Source: Branchiostoma floridae (Eukaryota > Chordata > Leptocardii > Amphioxiformes > Branchiostomatidae). From it: a DNA stretch of 64,000 nt. Below the pieces are notes generated by a model. The model had not been told where the DNA came from. It saw nothing but the letters and a program-made list of their open reading frames with translations, and did not search any database. Every line of letters begins with the position of its first letter. The first letter of the stretch is position 1. The DNA is taken from assembly GCF_000003815.2 (NCBI RefSeq), contig NC_049992.1, forward strand, positions 20,102,648-20,166,647, written 5' to 3'. Below are positions 61,240 to 64,000 of the stretch, in pieces. A program made the translations under genes and the position numbers.

Positions 61240-62805
61240 TATCAAAACCATCCATTCACGCGTTCCCCAGTTATCAGGCTGACAAACGACCCCCTGACAT
61301 CAAAACACGAAGGGAATAATCAAACCTCTGTATTGCAACACAGAAGAAAATACACGAGAAGAAGGCAAATGTTTTAAGCAATATTTAAAATCACAATGAC
61401 GCTAAGGAGGTGTTGAGTTCACCTTCGTTGACGTAACGTAGATGTAATATTAATATCTAGAAACCTGACGTGTCGCTTTTCTGAAGTTGATGAAAAAGTG
61501 TTTAGGCGTGCATCGATTTTCGTCTGTTTCCAAAGCAAAGTTTTCAACCACACTGTAAACAGTTCAAGACAGCTGCAAAGAAAGAAAATATACATGCCAA
61601 AAATTAAAAAAAAAAAATATCGGAAAACTTATTATTGGATAAACACGTCTATTGTAAGGTCAAAAATGATGTGAAAGAACTTTAATGACGAACGTATCAT
61701 TTGGTAAACAGTATTTTGTGTGTTCAGTCATATCTAATAGCGTAGTTGTTAGTTTAGCGTCCCAGCATTTCATAGAGAGCATCAACGACTGAGAGTCACA
61801 TAGGTCATCCGGTAAATATAGAATGTATAGTCATGAGTAAGCCCAACTGAAACCGTGCGTTTGTTAAAAAAAGTAATACTTTCCTGTATTAAGGAATTGT
61901 TGTACTATGAAATTTTATAAGATGATATTGGAAATAAGTGGTTTAGCAATAAAACCTTGAAACAATATTAGTTAAACATAAATAAGTATTAATTTGTAAA
62001 ACATGGATGTCAGAAACCCATTGCTATGGGAACAGGAGAAAATTACAAAGTAAGATTGTTCACTACTAAATGTATGTAGCTTCATATAACTTTGCGGAAA
62101 TCATCGAATAAAGCATCCTACTGACCGAAGCACCGAGTGACAGTAACGTTACTATCATGTATATGTAGCCAATCCATACTGACTCATTATAGAGAAACAA
62201 AAAACAGCAAAAATATAAATTATACTCCGTGCATAGTTTAATGAGAAGGAAGGGACTCGTTTGGGACCGCATTATTCTGAAGTAGATAAAAAATGTTACT
62301 TCGCGATAATTAATTGTCAACAGCTTATTATACAGCTTTGATTACAATACTTAACGTTTGTGACCGCTTCTTGAAATTCGCCTAATACACTCTCCGTTCA
62401 TATGTGAAGTCTGTAAATGCATTTGTATCTGGAAACAATTACACCTAGTGCTTCAGTATAGTGTGAGCAAGTTATTATGGGTCGTTTTAACGGAACGTTC
62501 GAAAACTGCAACTTAAGTGAGGTAGCTAAGGATAGATATCTTGAAAAAGTTACAATGATAGGTCTTGATTCACAAAATACAAATAAAAACAACATGGCCT
62601 AATAAGGGCGTTTACCAAACACGCATGTGTATTTCCTTGTGTGAGATTGAAGCCCACATTTGTATTATATGTAAAAGGTGACTACAAATCGATGTAAGAA
62701 CCTGCAAAATGGTTCACCATCACTCTTAAATAATCCTTTCAGTCACCTAACACTAAAAAAGACCACTCTGACGTAAAAAAGGTAATCTAAGCCTTTCCTA
62801 TCGAT
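61240..62805. other. No gene seen
   Basis: AT-rich, no ORF with family features. Confidence 0.5.
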
Positions 62806-62980
62806 GACAGTTAACCCTACCCAGACTGGGAAGGGGGAGGGGGGTTAAAGTGCCTGCGCCAACTTTGACCTCATATAGCTCCCAAACGGCTTGTGCTAGA
62901 ACAACCAAACTTAGTGAGTTTTCCTAAAATATTGTTGCCAACAATTTAAAAAAAAATTGGGTAAGTTTATGATTTTTCGT

Positions 62981-62994
62981 GTTGCCATGGCAAC
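62981..62994. promoter_or_regulatory. RFX-type palindrome in TTAA element copy 3
   Basis: GTTGCCATGGCAAC in the same relative place as in copies 1 and 2. Confidence 0.4.
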
Positions 62995-63368
62995 GGGTTT
63001 CTAAAAAGCAAATTTTACAAAAATCAATAATTTTGGTTTAAACAATGGGATTTTGAGATTTTCTTGCTAAAGTTAACTTCTTTTCATATATCTTTAATAT
63101 CCAACACATCTTAGTTAAACATTTATAATTGAATATTCATAAATTATGCTAATGAGATTTATTTTAATTAACGTAATGTGTCAAAATCCAAGATGGCCGA
63201 CAATATCATGATGTAAAGTATAACAAGCTTATTTTCATTCACATTTCATCACTACGTGGTATTTTCTTACAGAAAACATTCATGTGAACGTTTTTAATCC
63301 ATTTCCATGGGGTTTTAGCGTTATATGTTGAAAAAAAAATGTATCTTTAAAAATTTAAGGTTTATAAT

Positions 63369-63417
63369 CCAAGATGGCGATTAGCTAAACTACAGATGAC
63401 GTCATTCTATGACGTCA
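63369..63417. promoter_or_regulatory. YY1-like plus two CREB/ATF-like sites in TTAA element copy 3
   Basis: CCAAGATGGCGA at about 63369-63380, then TGACGTCA at 63397-63404 and 63410-63417. Similar groups stand in copies 1, 2 and the 49-kb copy. Confidence 0.35.
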
Positions 63418-64000
63418 TTTCGACGTCGTTGCGTCGGCTTTTAACAACAGAAGTCTTATAACACTTAAATATTGAGAAAGAAACCTTTATTGGTAACTTT
63501 TTGAGTGAGATATCTAGGTATTATGTGAATTCCCCGTTTTAGCCAAAAATATCAATTAACGACGTCATAATTACGTCAGATTAAGTCATAATGATATAAA
63601 AATTTCAGGAATTATAAAATTTGATGAGCACACCCCCCTGAAAATTTGGTGATCGTACAGTAAGCCGTTTTGAAAATACGAAGGGGGGGGGTCGAATGAG
63701 CCCCCCCCCAGGCCAGGGAATGCCCAAAAAGCCCAGTCTGGATAGGGTTAAACTCTGAGCTGTAGATCGATATATCAACATAGTTTGCTGTTATATGAAA
63801 GAAAAACTATAGGAATATCAACGTCTAAAGGAAACCAAATCATCAGTCAATTTAATCGTTTGCGCATCTTCATTTGTAAAGGTCGGTTTTTGAAACTTTG
63901 TGGAGAAGAAGACGAAAATATGAAGCAAAGTTCCCCTTAAAACGTTTTTCCAGCTGAGACTAATGTGAATCTTTTACGCACTGCCAATTTTATTGTATTT

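Larger units (their letters stand above)
62811..63751 (+). mobile_element. TTAA/CCCT inverted-repeat element, copy 3 (best preserved)
   Basis: TTAACCCTACCCAGACTGGG at the left and CCCAGTCTGGATAGGGTTAA at the right (19 of 20). The 941-bp interior has G-runs near both ends, GTTGCCATGGCAAC, CCAAGATGGC twice and TGACGTCA twice. No transposase. Confidence 0.9.

Noticed and set aside
1-64000. CRISPR arrays, bacterial operons or prophage
   Set aside because: Tandem repeats here lack unique spacers of fixed length, and all coding signals are intron-containing or retroelement in type.

Overview
This window looks like intergenic and intronic DNA of an invertebrate animal genome. Evidence: GT-AG introns, very low gene density, microsatellites, assembly gaps, and many decayed non-LTR retrotransposons and small inverted-repeat DNA elements. 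Some 3' ends (tails of AATAAATAAAT type, a SINE with a tRNA B box) and the MACPF gene fit an amphioxus-like chordate, but the species is an inference.

The one substantial host gene is on the minus strand, about 13.3 kb down to 2.28 kb, and runs off the left edge. It starts with a signal-peptide exon (13251-13314). Acidic exons follow, including three related exons of 84-87 nt that all start and end in phase 1, then a long helical exon (8681-9156). A conserved exon comes next whose 3' end and 5' splice site have been amplified into an 85-bp minisatellite (about 7692-8340). Four exons of a MACPF (perforin/complement-type) domain complete it, with the W-G-T-H-Y signature at about 2.5 kb. Exon phases match along the whole chain except around a 584-base gap (6838-7421). 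Its introns hold a Penelope-like endonuclease remnant, a decayed LINE carrying a TTAA transposon, and degenerate tandem repeats.

From 12 kb to 64 kb the window is mostly mobile-element sediment. A nearly complete LINE (about 16.2-21.0 kb, plus strand) is split by a TTAA-flanked element. A second LINE of L1/Tx1 type (minus strand, 55.3 down to 48.0 kb, with a poly(A) tail) is split twice: by a 2.5-kb non-coding element that has a near-identical second copy at 58.9-61.2 kb, and by a TTAA element. A family of 0.7-1.0-kb TTAA/CCCT inverted-repeat elements has five copies here. They share internal motifs resembling RFX, YY1 and CREB/ATF sites, and two copies themselves carry 5'-truncated LINE insertions.

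Other content: a 258-bp satellite (27.3-28.06 kb), a local duplication of about 1.2-1.7 kb in three copies (35-41 kb), a TG-rich microsatellite field (41.0-41.96 kb), a Mutator-like MITE with a 9-bp target duplication (46.0 kb), a SINE (42.5 kb), and a few possible host exons on the minus strand: a 43-residue secretory ORF at 29 kb, and exons near 42.9 and 44.8 kb.
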